Shown piece after piece: positions 15,439 through 23,204 of a stretch of DNA of 24,530 nucleotides. Under the pieces are notes generated by a model that did not search any database, was not told the DNA's origin, and saw only the letters and a list, made by a program, of their open reading frames with translations. Every line of letters starts with the position of its first letter. The stretch's first letter is position 1. The translations under genes and the position numbers were made by a program. Origin of the DNA: Nereida sp024640765 (lineage in GTDB: Bacteria > Pseudomonadota > Alphaproteobacteria > Rhodobacterales > Rhodobacteraceae); the NCBI GenBank assembly GCA_024640765.1, contig JAHEEK010000030.1, positions 1 through 24,530 on the forward strand. The letters are read 5' to 3'.

Positions 15439-16670
15439 ACACCTCAGAAACTGCGCAGCAGCCAATCAAAAGCACACGCCTACCCTTTGTTTTCATATTG
15501 ATCACGCTGACGCTTGACGCAATGGGGATTGGCCTAATCTTGCCAGTAATGCCTGACCTCATCCGCGAAGTAAGTGGCGGCACTTTGGGGACAGCCGCGA
15601 TTTGGGGCGGTATTTTGGCCACAACGTTTGCGGTGATGCAGTTTGTTTTTGGGCCAGTTTTGGGATCACTGTCCGACCGTTTTGGCCGAAGGCCGGTTCT
15701 ATTAATCTCACTTTTCGTCATGGCAGTGGACTATTTGGTGATGGCGCTTGCTGGCACCATTTGGTTGCTGTTTTTAACCCGCGTTGTGGGTGGGATCACC
15801 GCCGCGACCCAATCCACAGCGGCCGCATTCATTGCCGACATTTCTGCGCCAGAGAAAAAATCTGCCAACTTTGGGCTGATCGGCGCCGCCTTTGGTATCG
15901 GCTTTGTGTTGGGCCCGGCAATAGGCGGACTGCTGGCTGAATTCGGAACCCGCGCACCGTTTTATGCCGCCGCAAGCCTTGCTGCGATGAACCTTGTTCT
16001 GGGCTATTTTGTGTTGCCCGAGACAGTGACGGACGCGATACGCCGCCCCCTTGATTGGCGACGCGCAAACCCGCTTGGGGCGCTATTACAGATCAGCAAA
16101 CTGAAGGGAGTCACAGCGCTACTCACACTCTTTTTCGTTTATGAGTTTGCCTTTATCGTCTACCCCGCCACATGGGCTTATTTCACCCAAGAACGGTTTG
16201 GATGGGCACCTTCAATGGTGGGTGTTTCACTGGCGTCGTTCGGGATTTCGATGGTCATCGTCCAAGGATTTCTGATCCGCTGGGTCATCCCAAAATTTGG
16301 CGAGGTAAATACAATCACCTACGGCTTTATCTTCAATGGGCTGGCGTTTGTGTTCCTATCAAGCGTCAGTCTGGGATGGCTGGTGCTGGCCTTCACTCCC
16401 GTGACCGCCTTTGGTGCCGTTGTGACACCCGCACTTCAAGGGTTGATGAGCCGCGCGGCAGGCGCAGATCAGCAAGGAGAGCTGCAAGGCGTCATAGCCT
16501 CAGCCAAGTCCTTGGCAATGATCTTGGCACCACTGGTCCTAACGTGGCTCTTTTATCACTTCACAGATGACGTTGGTATTTATCTGCCGGGGGCTGCATT
16601 TGCACTGTCCGCAGCCCTAATGGTGTTGTGTTTCTTTGTGTTTTTGGGCTGGAGGCGTGGTCAGTCGTAA
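15435..16670 (+). CDS. MFS transporter, DHA1/TetA-like
   Basis: Inner-membrane secondary transporter with 411 residues and about 12 hydrophobic segments. Motif A of the drug:H+ antiporter family, GSLSDRFGRRP, follows the second helix, and the motif-C region GFVLGPAIGG is in helix five, typical of exporters. The first helix holds LDAMGIGLILPVMP, as in TetA-like proteins. Its ATG overlaps the preceding hydrolase stop (ATGA), making it the fifth gene of this run. A role in exporting a product or toxic analogue related to the upstream enzymes is an inference; substrate unknown. Confidence 0.9.
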   Translation: MNTSETAQQPIKSTRLPFVFILITLTLDAMGIGLILPVMPDLIREVSGGTLGTAAIWGGILATTFAVMQFVFGPVLGSLSDRFGRRPVLLISLFVMAVDYLVMALAGTIWLLFLTRVVGGITAATQSTAAAFIADISAPEKKSANFGLIGAAFGIGFVLGPAIGGLLAEFGTRAPFYAAASLAAMNLVLGYFVLPETVTDAIRRPLDWRRANPLGALLQISKLKGVTALLTLFFVYEFAFIVYPATWAYFTQERFGWAPSMVGVSLASFGISMVIVQGFLIRWVIPKFGEVNTITYGFIFNGLAFVFLSSVSLGWLVLAFTPVTAFGAVVTPALQGLMSRAAGADQQGELQGVIASAKSLAMILAPLVLTWLFYHFTDDVGIYLPGAAFALSAALMVLCFFVFLGWRRGQS

Positions 16671-16720
16671 AGTGGAAAACAGCGCAGAGTACCGCTACGG
16701 AAGTTTCCCATTGCTATTAG

Positions 16721-16751
16721 TGTAAACTTTAGATTACAGTTAAGCTGTAAT
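16721..16751. promoter_or_regulatory. Operator candidate of the ArsR-family gene
   Basis: Two overlapping dyads share a centre half-site: TGTAA-N8-TTACA (16721-16738) and the perfect ATTACAG-N5-CTGTAAT (16733-16751). They end 14 bases before the arsR-like start and just before its AAGGA ribosome site. The size and place fit an autoregulatory ArsR operator. Confidence 0.6.
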
Positions 16752-16765
16752 TAAGGACTTACACT

Positions 16766-17074
16766 TTGAGAGACGAAACCATCAGCATCGCGCAACGCAC
16801 TGCCCCGCTGGCAGAAGATACTGCGCAGTATCTCAAAACGCTCGGGCATGCTGGACGGTTGATGATCATGTGTCATTTGGCAAACGGTGAGAAATCTGTC
16901 GGAGATCTGGAAGAGTTGCTTGGCATTCGTCAATCCGCTGTCAGCCAGCAATTGGGCCGTTTACGCGCCGAAAGCATGGTCCGGACACGGCGTTCAGGTA
17001 AAGCAATCTATTACTCGCTGTCAGACAATCGCGCGATTGATGCCATTAATTGTGTGCTTCAACACGGCGCCTAA
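16766..17074 (+). CDS. ArsR-family transcriptional regulator
   Basis: Small winged-helix repressor with 102 residues. The helix-turn-helix is at about 44-70 (SVGDLEELLGIRQSAVSQQLGRLR) written here as SVGDLEELLG then IRQSAVSQQLGRLR, followed by the wing RRSGKAIYYSL. Sequence style is close to the BigR/SqrR/YgaV branch that senses persulfides. Cys36 (IMCHL) matches the first sensing Cys of that branch; a second, Cys96, sits near the C-terminus but at a shorter spacing than I recall for BigR or SqrR. The start is TTG with AAGGA 8 bases upstream; no better start is in frame nearby. The gene has its own palindromic operator and no sulfur-oxidation or metal genes beside it, so its targets are elsewhere or it acts on itself. 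Confidence 0.85.
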   Translation: MRDETISIAQRTAPLAEDTAQYLKTLGHAGRLMIMCHLANGEKSVGDLEELLGIRQSAVSQQLGRLRAESMVRTRRSGKAIYYSLSDNRAIDAINCVLQHGA

Positions 17075-17115
17075 TCTGACTTCGCTAAACCGCTTCCCCT
17101 ATTCGACAATCAAAA

Positions 17116-17143
17116 AGCCGCGAAAGGTCTCCCCTTCGCGGCT
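17116..17143. terminator. Bidirectional terminator between arsR-like gene and ABC operon
   Basis: AGCCGCGAA and TTCGCGGCT form a 9-pair stem. On the plus strand it is followed by GTTGTTTTTG and on the minus strand by TTTTTG, so it can end both the arsR transcript and the convergent proV transcript. Confidence 0.82.
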
Positions 17144-17171
17144 GTTGTTTTTGTCTATCTGCACGCAGAAT

Positions 17172-18206
17172 TTACGCGGCCGATGAAATCCGGGGCACTA
17201 GCGCCTTAACAAGGTCCCGCATATCAAGCTGACCTACCGGCGTCTCGCCATCGAGAACACGGTAAATGTTGGACGTATCCCCCTCAGACAACGCGATCAG
17301 ACTTTCAAGGTTGTCCGTCAGCTGTACATCGCCTGAGAACTTCTTGGCAGACAATGCGCCCATCACAGATTTCACACGCAACACACGCGCGCGGTTAATA
17401 TCCGAGACAAAGTCCTCAATGTAGGGGTCAGCAGGGTTAAGCAGAATACCCTGCGGCTCACCCTGTTGCACGACTGCGCCGTCTTTCAAGATCACCAAGT
17501 GATCAGCAAGCTTAAGCGCTTCATCAAGGTCATGCGTGATAAAGATGATTGTCTTTTGCAGTTCTGCTTGCAGTTCCAACAGCAGGTTCTGCATGTCCGT
17601 ACGGATCAATGGGTCAAGGGCAGAGAATGCCTCATCCATCAGCATGATATCCGTGTTCGCAGTCAACGCACGGGCGATCCCCACACGCTGCTGCATCCCA
17701 CCAGAAAGCTGTGATGGATAGCGGTTCTCATAGCCGCCCAACCCCACACGGTCCAACCACTTGGCGGCCTCTTTCTCTTGGGTCTCAACATCCATACCCC
17801 GCACGTTGAGCGACATGGCAGCGTTCTGCAAAACTGTCCGGTGCGGCAGAAGAGCAAACTTCTGAAACACCATCGACATCCGCTCTTGGCGAAGGGCGCG
17901 CAGACCTCTTTCCGACTGCTTCATCACGTCATCACCGTCGATCAAGATTTCGCCCGCAGTGGGTTCAATCAACCGGTTCAGGTGACGGATCAGCGTGGAT
18001 TTACCCGAGCCGGACAAGCCCATCACAACCGTGATTTCACCAGCCTGCATATCGACGTTGATATCTTGCAGGCCAAGAACGTGTTTATGCTCGGCAAGCA
18101 ACTCTTCTTTACCCATGCCGCCATGAACGTGGGGCATCATTGATTCCGGCTCAGAGCCGAAAATTTTGTACACTCCGCGCAGGCGGACTTTTGGTTCTTG
18201 TGTCAT
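17172..18206 (-). CDS. proV: Glycine betaine/proline-type ABC transporter ATPase
   Basis: Cytoplasmic ATPase of a quaternary-amine osmolyte importer with 344 residues. Walker A GLSGSGKST is at 63-71, the signature LSGGMQQR at 167-174 and Walker B IMLMDE at 187-192, with ITHDLDEALKLADH after it (H-loop), all typical of ProV/OpuAA. The C-terminal 65 residues form a short regulatory tail in place of a clear CBS pair. It is the last of three genes in the operon; a GGAG ribosome site precedes ATG 18206, 15 bases after the permease stop. Glycine betaine, choline or dimethylsulfoniopropionate are plausible cargos in a marine roseobacter; sequence alone does not decide. Confidence 0.92.
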   Translation of the reverse strand: MTQEPKVRLRGVYKIFGSEPESMMPHVHGGMGKEELLAEHKHVLGLQDINVDMQAGEITVVMGLSGSGKSTLIRHLNRLIEPTAGEILIDGDDVMKQSERGLRALRQERMSMVFQKFALLPHRTVLQNAAMSLNVRGMDVETQEKEAAKWLDRVGLGGYENRYPSQLSGGMQQRVGIARALTANTDIMLMDEAFSALDPLIRTDMQNLLLELQAELQKTIIFITHDLDEALKLADHLVILKDGAVVQQGEPQGILLNPADPYIEDFVSDINRARVLRVKSVMGALSAKKFSGDVQLTDNLESLIALSEGDTSNIYRVLDGETPVGQLDMRDLVKALVPRISSAA

Positions 18207-18221
18207 GTGTCCTGCTCCGGA

Positions 18222-19247
18222 TCAGTTTTGGTTGCGACCCATGTCCACGCGAGACAGGGCAGCTTTTGAGGTGCGATCAAGGATAACCGCCAACAGCACG
18301 ATGCCGACACCCGCAACAATACCCACACCCAATTCCAGGTTACGGATACCGCGCAGCACAAGCACACCAAGGCCAGGCGCAGACACAAGTGACGCAATAA
18401 CAACCATCGCAAGGCTCATCATAATGGTCTGGTTCACCCCGGCCATAATGTTGGGCAGCGCCAATGGAAGTTGTACTTTGATAAGTTTTTGACGGTTGGT
18501 CATGCCAAACGCGTCGGCTGCTTCGATCACGTCTCTGTCCACAAGGCGAATGCCCAAATCGGTCAAACGGATGATCGGAACGATCGCATAAAGGATGATC
18601 GCAATACCGTACAACTTGGACTCGGTGACCGAGAACAAGAAGATCAGCGGGATAAGATAAACGAACGATGGCAAGGTTTGCAGCAAATCAAGCACCGGAA
18701 TAGACGCCCGCTGCATCGTGTCAGATTTCGACATCGCAATGCCGATAGGCACGCCCAGTATGACCGACAGCCCCGTACAGACAAAAATGATCGCCAAGGT
18801 CTGCATCGCCACGTCAAGGTGATCAATGAAGCCAAGGAACAAGAAGGAAAGTGCGACAAACACTGTCACCGCGAAGGATCGCGCGACGTACCAAGTCAAA
18901 AGGACCAACAACGGGATCATCACGAACCACGGCACAGCCTGAAACAGCCAAAGCGCCCCATCAAGGGCCCAGGACAGCGGTTGTGTGATCGGATCAAGCA
19001 CCAGTTTCAGTGATGATTTCGCCGCCAAAAACGCATCTTCAATGCCAGCTGTCAGGTCGCGTGTCTGACTGACCGTACCGCAGCTTTCGTTCAACGCATC
19101 GAGAGACGGGAAAGGAACCCCCTCGCCGCCTTCGTCATTGCCGGCCTGCGCCAGCAAATCTGCCATCGATAGCGGTGCAGCGCTTGTATCGCCGTTGCAC
19201 CATTCCCGGAGCCCGAGCCCGTCAAAGACCCAATCATAAAATGCCAT
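18222..19247 (-). CDS. proW: Glycine betaine/proline-type ABC transporter permease
   Basis: Inner-membrane permease of 341 residues. An N-terminal soluble or amphipathic stretch of about 90 residues is followed by about six to seven helices. The permease EAA-type loop is visible as EAADAFGMTNRQKLIKVQLP, as in ProW. Its ATG has a GGGAA-like site 5-9 bases upstream. It lies between the binding-protein gene (104-base gap containing a hairpin) and the ATPase gene (15 bases). It forms the membrane channel of the same importer. Confidence 0.92.
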   Translation of the reverse strand: MAFYDWVFDGLGLREWCNGDTSAAPLSMADLLAQAGNDEGGEGVPFPSLDALNESCGTVSQTRDLTAGIEDAFLAAKSSLKLVLDPITQPLSWALDGALWLFQAVPWFVMIPLLVLLTWYVARSFAVTVFVALSFLFLGFIDHLDVAMQTLAIIFVCTGLSVILGVPIGIAMSKSDTMQRASIPVLDLLQTLPSFVYLIPLIFLFSVTESKLYGIAIILYAIVPIIRLTDLGIRLVDRDVIEAADAFGMTNRQKLIKVQLPLALPNIMAGVNQTIMMSLAMVVIASLVSAPGLGVLVLRGIRNLELGVGIVAGVGIVLLAVILDRTSKAALSRVDMGRNQN

Positions 19248-19298
19248 GTTTTCCCGTTCCCTGTTGCAGACCTCTTGCTCTCAAAAAGAGCGGATCCT

Positions 19299-19335
19299 TA
19301 AAATAGCAACGCCCGCGCAAATCGGCGGGCGCTGC
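19299..19335 (-). other. Strong intercistronic hairpin after the binding-protein gene
   Basis: On the minus strand GCAGCGCCCGC pairs with GCGGGCGTTGC (11 pairs, one G-U) around an 8-base loop and is followed by TATTTTA. It starts 17 bases after the binding-protein stop and lies about 60-80 bases before the permease ATG. Such elements usually stop most transcripts or protect the upstream mRNA, so that binding protein exceeds permease. Confidence 0.7.
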
Positions 19336-19351
19336 TTTATCACCTTAACGC

Positions 19352-20320
19352 TTACTGAAGCAGTGCGGAAAGCTTTTCTTTTGCTTCTGCGTTCAGCCAG
19401 TTGCTCCAGACGTCTTTGTTGTTCGTCAGGAAGTAAACTGCGGCTTCGTCGTAGCTAGCGTTATTGTCCGCTTGCCACGCCAGAACTTCACCCATCTGCG
19501 CGTTCGTGAAGCTTACATTGCTCATCAACTCAACGACCTCTGGCTCACGCTCAGTCAGCGCGCCGGAAACAGCGGTTTTCACCTTGGCTGTTGGATACGC
19601 CGACAATTTAGGCGTCGCACAATCTGGCGATCCATTACACGAGTGCGCTTCTGCGTCGTAAGCACCTACGTCAACGCGGGCCATTGGGTATTTACCCAGC
19701 ACAGATGTTGGTGCCCAGTAGTAACCGAACCATGGCGCTTTGTCAGAATATGCAGCAGCAATCGCAGTGGCGAGTGTCTCACCTGAACCGTGCTGAAAGC
19801 GCTCGATGCCACTGCCCGCAAGATTAATCGCTTTGATGTTATTGTTGTTAATGATGTCGCACGCCCAACCTGACGGACAGTCATGGAAACGCGCACCTAC
19901 CAACTCAGGGTTCGCCATAACGCCTTCAAGGGTCAGCAGCTCTGGGTGCGCATCCGCAAGGTACTGCGGGATCCACCAGCCTTCAACGCCGCCATCTGAC
20001 AGAACATCTGCAACTTCGACCAACTTACCTGATGAGACAAGCTCTTCGTAAACAGGTGTAGAGTTGACCCAAGTCTCAGTAACGATGTCCGGCTCGCCGG
20101 TTTCAGCAACAGATGTCAGCGCAGGCACAGTCGAGGACGGCACAACAGTCACGTTACAACCGTAACCCTGCTCCATCAGGAATTTTGATACAGATGTTAC
20201 AACCGCCGAAGACGCCCAATCCATCTCGGTAATGGATACATCACCGCAGTCTGCCATCGCTGTGGTCCCCATAAGGCCCATCGAAGTTGCAGCTATAAAG
20301 CCAAATAATGTCTTTTTCAT
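19352..20320 (-). CDS. proX: Glycine betaine-type ABC transporter substrate-binding protein
   Basis: Periplasmic OpuAC/ProX-family binding protein. From ATG 20320 (GGGAG ribosome site; the ORF could extend 9 codons upstream without one) it has 322 residues with a clear signal peptide (1-23, cleavage after AMA). Six cysteines form three near pairs or a long-range pair (25/55, 148/154, 228/234), probably disulfides. Aromatic residues suited to a quaternary-ammonium cage include Trp35, Trp115-Trp116, Trp197 and Tyr200-Tyr201-Trp202. It is first in the operon ahead of permease and ATPase genes. The ligand could be glycine betaine, choline, proline betaine or the sulfonium analogue DMSP; I cannot separate these by eye. 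Confidence 0.9.
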   Translation of the reverse strand: MKKTLFGFIAATSMGLMGTTAMADCGDVSITEMDWASSAVVTSVSKFLMEQGYGCNVTVVPSSTVPALTSVAETGEPDIVTETWVNSTPVYEELVSSGKLVEVADVLSDGGVEGWWIPQYLADAHPELLTLEGVMANPELVGARFHDCPSGWACDIINNNNIKAINLAGSGIERFQHGSGETLATAIAAAYSDKAPWFGYYWAPTSVLGKYPMARVDVGAYDAEAHSCNGSPDCATPKLSAYPTAKVKTAVSGALTEREPEVVELMSNVSFTNAQMGEVLAWQADNNASYDEAAVYFLTNNKDVWSNWLNAEAKEKLSALLQ

Positions 20321-20664
20321 TTCAGTCTCCCGTTTGAACTTCAGCACGTTCGTTTTAAGTGAAGCTTCCCTTCACGCGCGCTGTTGTCCTTAGCCTTTAA
20401 CAACGAGACCTGAGCGACAAGGGGGATTCGGTCAAAAAACGTCAAAAATGCCGTTTTTGCGCATCTGCACTGCCAAAACCGACAGTAATCCGCCCAGTTA
20501 CTACACATTCAGACCTATGAATTGCATTTCAACTGTAATTCCCAGGTAAACCGGGTGCGCACTAGCGACATACTCATCGCCAAAATCCCAAAGATTCCCC
20601 ATAAATTTGCAGTTTTTTACTCTCGCGTAAAATTTCTCAGCCCGAAATTTGCTAACTCACGCGA
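20321..20664 (-). promoter_or_regulatory. Non-coding gap between pxpC and the betaine-type operon
   Basis: 344 bases without a convincing gene; it must hold the end of the pxp transcript and the promoter of the transporter. Directly after the pxpC stop a two-part stem (TCGCGT/ACGCGA outside, AAATTTC/GAAATTT inside, 20623-20664) may act as a weak terminator; it has no T-run. A run of repeats at 20431-20459 contains two GTCAAAAA copies and the dyad CAAAAA-N5-TTTTTG. A small dyad GTGAAG-N5-CTTCAC lies at 20359-20375. I could not find a convincing -35/-10 pair. Confidence 0.45.
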
Positions 20665-21654
20665 CTAATTTTCTGATCCGGCCACAGCGCCACTGATCAA
20701 ATTCATTTGCATTAGTTTCTCATCCAAACTGGCCCGCGGCACTGCGCCAGCGTCCAAAAACGACACGCGTGCTTCTGCAACAGTTCGGGCATAGGCAACT
20801 GCCGCCTCCGGCGTAACTGCTTGAAACGAAACCTGGGCACCAGACCGCATTTGGGCAACCCGATCAGTCTCGCAAGACAAAGCAGTCGCAATCTTGGGAT
20901 AGCCGCCCGTTGTTTGATGATCTGCCAACAAAACAGTCGGCACACCGTCGCCCGCCACTTGGACAGAGCCACGCACGATCGGCTCAGACGGGATGCCCAG
21001 CGCCTCATTCAACCCAACCGAAGGCCCATCCAGGCGAACCCCCATTCGGTCAAACGCATCCGTCAGTTTATACGTACTGCCCAAAAACACGTCCGCCGCG
21101 TCATCCGCAAAATGACGGCCCTGTGGACTTGGCGTCACCAAAACAGGCGCGGTTTGATCAGGCTGTGGGGGCGCGTCATAGCTGCCTTCACGGGCGCTTC
21201 GCACCTCCGCGTTTTCAATGCGAAGTACATCGCCCGTGCGAACAGCACCGCCACCAAGCCCTGAAATCGCGTGGGTCGCAAAACTGTCCAACCACTTTGG
21301 TCGCGCCAGATCACCTGCAAAAGCCAGATAACACCAACTCCCCCATGTGCCCGCCTGAACACGCAGCCGATCACCTGCACGCAGCGTTGCCACGTGCCAG
21401 CCTCCTGCAAAACCACCACCTGCTTGGGCATAGCTGACCTCGCCCTCAACACATTCAAGCACGAGCCCGCCCAACGACACTTCAATCGCTGCAGCGGCAG
21501 CACGATTTGCAATCATTACCTGCGCCGCAGCAAACGCAAGCCGGTCCATAGGCCCAGATGCAGGAACCCCGTAGCGCATATGGCCAAAGCGACCTGCGTT
21601 TTGGACCGTGATCAATGGGCCAGCTGCGACCACCTTAAGAACAGCCACCGCCAT
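20665..21654 (-). CDS. pxpC: 5-oxoprolinase subunit PxpC
   Basis: Large subunit of the prokaryotic ATP-dependent 5-oxoprolinase (also annotated as biotin-dependent carboxyltransferase or allophanate hydrolase subunit 2). The 329 residues show the family pattern: an early VQNAGRFGHMRYGVPASGPMD region written as VQNAGRFGHMRYG and VPASGPMDRLAF (about 18-42), the VTPSPQGRHF segment, and the LLADHQTTGGYPKIATA motif in the C-terminal half. The ATG overlaps the pxpB stop by one base (TAATG). With PxpA and PxpB it hydrolyses 5-oxoproline (pyroglutamate) to glutamate in the cytoplasm. The last residues (AGSEN) run to TAG. Confidence 0.93.
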   Translation of the reverse strand: MAVAVLKVVAAGPLITVQNAGRFGHMRYGVPASGPMDRLAFAAAQVMIANRAAAAAIEVSLGGLVLECVEGEVSYAQAGGGFAGGWHVATLRAGDRLRVQAGTWGSWCYLAFAGDLARPKWLDSFATHAISGLGGGAVRTGDVLRIENAEVRSAREGSYDAPPQPDQTAPVLVTPSPQGRHFADDAADVFLGSTYKLTDAFDRMGVRLDGPSVGLNEALGIPSEPIVRGSVQVAGDGVPTVLLADHQTTGGYPKIATALSCETDRVAQMRSGAQVSFQAVTPEAAVAYARTVAEARVSFLDAGAVPRASLDEKLMQMNLISGAVAGSEN

Positions 21655-22313
21655 TACACGCCCAGCTCCGCGCGGCTGATCCGCTCATAGACCACACGGT
21701 CCCCAACCTTGAACACAAATGGATCGGGCGCATCGCTCTCGATCACATCGAACCCAGAACGCCCGATAACCCACCATCCCGTCGGCATTGTCAGTGTCGT
21801 AATCAAAGACTGCGCGCCGGAAATGATGATGCTGCCTTTTGGAATATCGCGTACCGCAGCGGGTTTTCGCGGCAAGTGAATGCTTTGCGGCAGACCGCGC
21901 AAATAGGCATAGCCTGGTGAAAACCCATACATCTCAACCCGCATTTCAGACCCCAAATGTGCTGCGATAACTGCGTCGACACTCTGGTTTGTCAGTTTCG
22001 CAACTTCCAGTAAATCAGGGCACAATTCCGGATCATAACACACAGGCACACGGTGAACCTGAGGTGTTCTGATGGCGGCAACATCTGGCTTTAACGCCTG
22101 AACAGCCGCTGTGACCGCGCCGTGATCCGTTTGTATAGGGTCGAATGCCACCAACAAATTAATCAATGCGGGTACGACCTCGACCACGCCGTTGATGTCT
22201 GCCGCCGCGATTGCCTCATCCAAAGCACAAATCGCGGCATGGGTCTGCTCGTCTGCGACCTCCCCAAGCTGAAAGAGCACCGCCCCTTCACCAACTGACG
22301 TTGCTTTCATCAT
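21654..22313 (-). CDS. pxpB: 5-oxoprolinase subunit PxpB
   Basis: Second subunit of the 5-oxoprolinase complex, KipI/allophanate hydrolase subunit 1 family. It has 219 residues; the cyclophilin-like C-terminal part contains the family signature MYGFSPGYAYLRGLP and later the GSIIISGAQS and GWWVIGRS segments. ATG 22313 (followed by a second ATG) lies 3 bases after the pxpA stop, and its own stop overlaps pxpC. It acts together with PxpC, probably to phosphorylate or activate 5-oxoproline; the exact division of labour is from family knowledge. Confidence 0.93.
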   Translation of the reverse strand: MMKATSVGEGAVLFQLGEVADEQTHAAICALDEAIAAADINGVVEVVPALINLLVAFDPIQTDHGAVTAAVQALKPDVAAIRTPQVHRVPVCYDPELCPDLLEVAKLTNQSVDAVIAAHLGSEMRVEMYGFSPGYAYLRGLPQSIHLPRKPAAVRDIPKGSIIISGAQSLITTLTMPTGWWVIGRSGFDVIESDAPDPFVFKVGDRVVYERISRAELGV

Positions 22314-22316
22314 AAC

Positions 22317-23072
22317 TTAGCCTTGGATGAACGAGCGAATTTCGACGCCCTGCGCCGTCAAACGCTTCCGTATTTGTGAAGCCATTTCAACGGCTGCTGG
22401 CGTGTCGCCGTGCACGCAAATTGAGTGCGCCTCAAGAGCAATAGATCCACCACCGAGCACCGGCATTTCACCGCTTTCCAAGAACGCAATCAACCGGTCA
22501 GCCGCGAAAACAGGATCATGTATCACCGCACCTTCTTCGCTGCGCGGCACCAACTCGCCGTTGGCCTGATACGCGCGGTCAGCAAATATTTCCGAGTAAA
22601 CCTGATGGCCCCGCGCCTTGGCTTGCTGTTCAAGCACAGTTCCGGAAATCGCCAAAACAGGCAGTGCGCCAACCCCATCAAGAATGGCATTCGAAACCTC
22701 AGCATCCCGCGCAGCCAAATTGGCAAGAGCACCGTGCGGCTTAACGTAAGCGACCCGCGCCGAGGTCAATTGCGCAACCCCGCTCAACGCCCCAATTTGC
22801 GCTGCAACCATATGAGTGATCTGCTCAGCCGCCATCGGAATAACGCGGCGCCCAAAGCCAAGTGGGTCCGCATACCCGGGATGCGCGCCGACACAAACCC
22901 CATTTGACGCCGCTTCACCAAGTGTGGCCTGCATTGTATCGGGATCACTTGCGTGCCCGCCACAGGCCACATTCGCGCTGCTTACCAATTCCAATATCCG
23001 CGCATCATCACCCATCCGCCAAGGGCCATAACCCTCACCAAGATCAGAATTGAGATCAATATAGCTTGTCAT
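22317..23072 (-). CDS. pxpA: 5-oxoprolinase subunit PxpA (LamB/YcsF family)
   Basis: First gene of the pxpA-pxpB-pxpC operon, 251 residues, normal length. The N-terminal signature IDLNSDLGEGYGPW (5-18) and SANVACGGHASDP carry the conserved Asp, Asn and His residues of the YcsF barrel; YVKPHGAL and the terminal CVHGDTP motif are also intact. The ATG has AAGGA 9 bases upstream. The complex removes 5-oxoproline, an unavoidable damage product of glutamine and glutamate. It is the first intact gene next to the truncated tRNA to its right, so it probably marks the chromosomal side of an island junction. Confidence 0.95.
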   Translation of the reverse strand: MTSYIDLNSDLGEGYGPWRMGDDARILELVSSANVACGGHASDPDTMQATLGEAASNGVCVGAHPGYADPLGFGRRVIPMAAEQITHMVAAQIGALSGVAQLTSARVAYVKPHGALANLAARDAEVSNAILDGVGALPVLAISGTVLEQQAKARGHQVYSEIFADRAYQANGELVPRSEEGAVIHDPVFAADRLIAFLESGEMPVLGGGSIALEAHSICVHGDTPAAVEMASQIRKRLTAQGVEIRSFIQG

Positions 23073-23101
23073 GGGTCAGCGTCCTTAAGTGAGGCGGCAA
23101 A

Positions 23102-23107
23102 ATTATA
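23102..23107 (-). promoter_or_regulatory. -10 box of the pxpA promoter
   Basis: A perfect TATAAT on the minus strand, 30 bases before the pxpA ATG; the -35 region has no consensus match, so an activator may be needed. It lies between the truncated tRNA and pxpA and is therefore independent of whatever sits to the right. Confidence 0.4.
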
Positions 23108-23159
23108 CGGCCATCAAAGACATTTACCGTGCGGGGTACAAGAGGTGCGAAGAAAACAC

Positions 23160-23204
23160 TGGCGATCCCTGAAGGGCTCGAACCCTCAACCTGCTAATTA
23201 GAAG
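23160..23204 (-). tRNA. 3' fragment of a tRNA-Arg(UCU) gene, probable attachment-site scar
   Basis: On the minus strand these 45 bases equal tRNA positions 32-76: anticodon loop CT-TCT-AA, 3' anticodon strand TTAGC, variable loop AGGTT, T-arm GAGGG-TTCGAGC-CCTTC (five pairs, one G-U), acceptor strand AGGGATC, discriminator G and encoded CCA. The bases before it do not pair with TTAGC and no D-arm or 5' acceptor strand (expected GATCCCT) is present, so the 5' half is missing and the fragment cannot make a tRNA. A break exactly at the anticodon loop is typical where tyrosine-recombinase elements integrate. The full tRNA is then expected at the far end of the element, to the right of this window. 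Confidence 0.75.

Noticed and set aside
18471..19013. Plus-strand ORF (180 codons) opposite the permease gene
   Set aside because: Highly charged, His/Arg/Gln-rich translation typical of an antisense shadow of membrane-protein codons.
22425..22907. Plus-strand ORF (160 codons) opposite pxpA
   Set aside because: Shadow of a well-supported gene; no domain character.
23160..23204. Complete tRNA or two-piece tmRNA acceptor end
   Set aside because: No 5' acceptor strand or D-arm is present on the adjoining side, and the anticodon loop and 5-base variable loop fit an ordinary tRNA-Arg 3' half.
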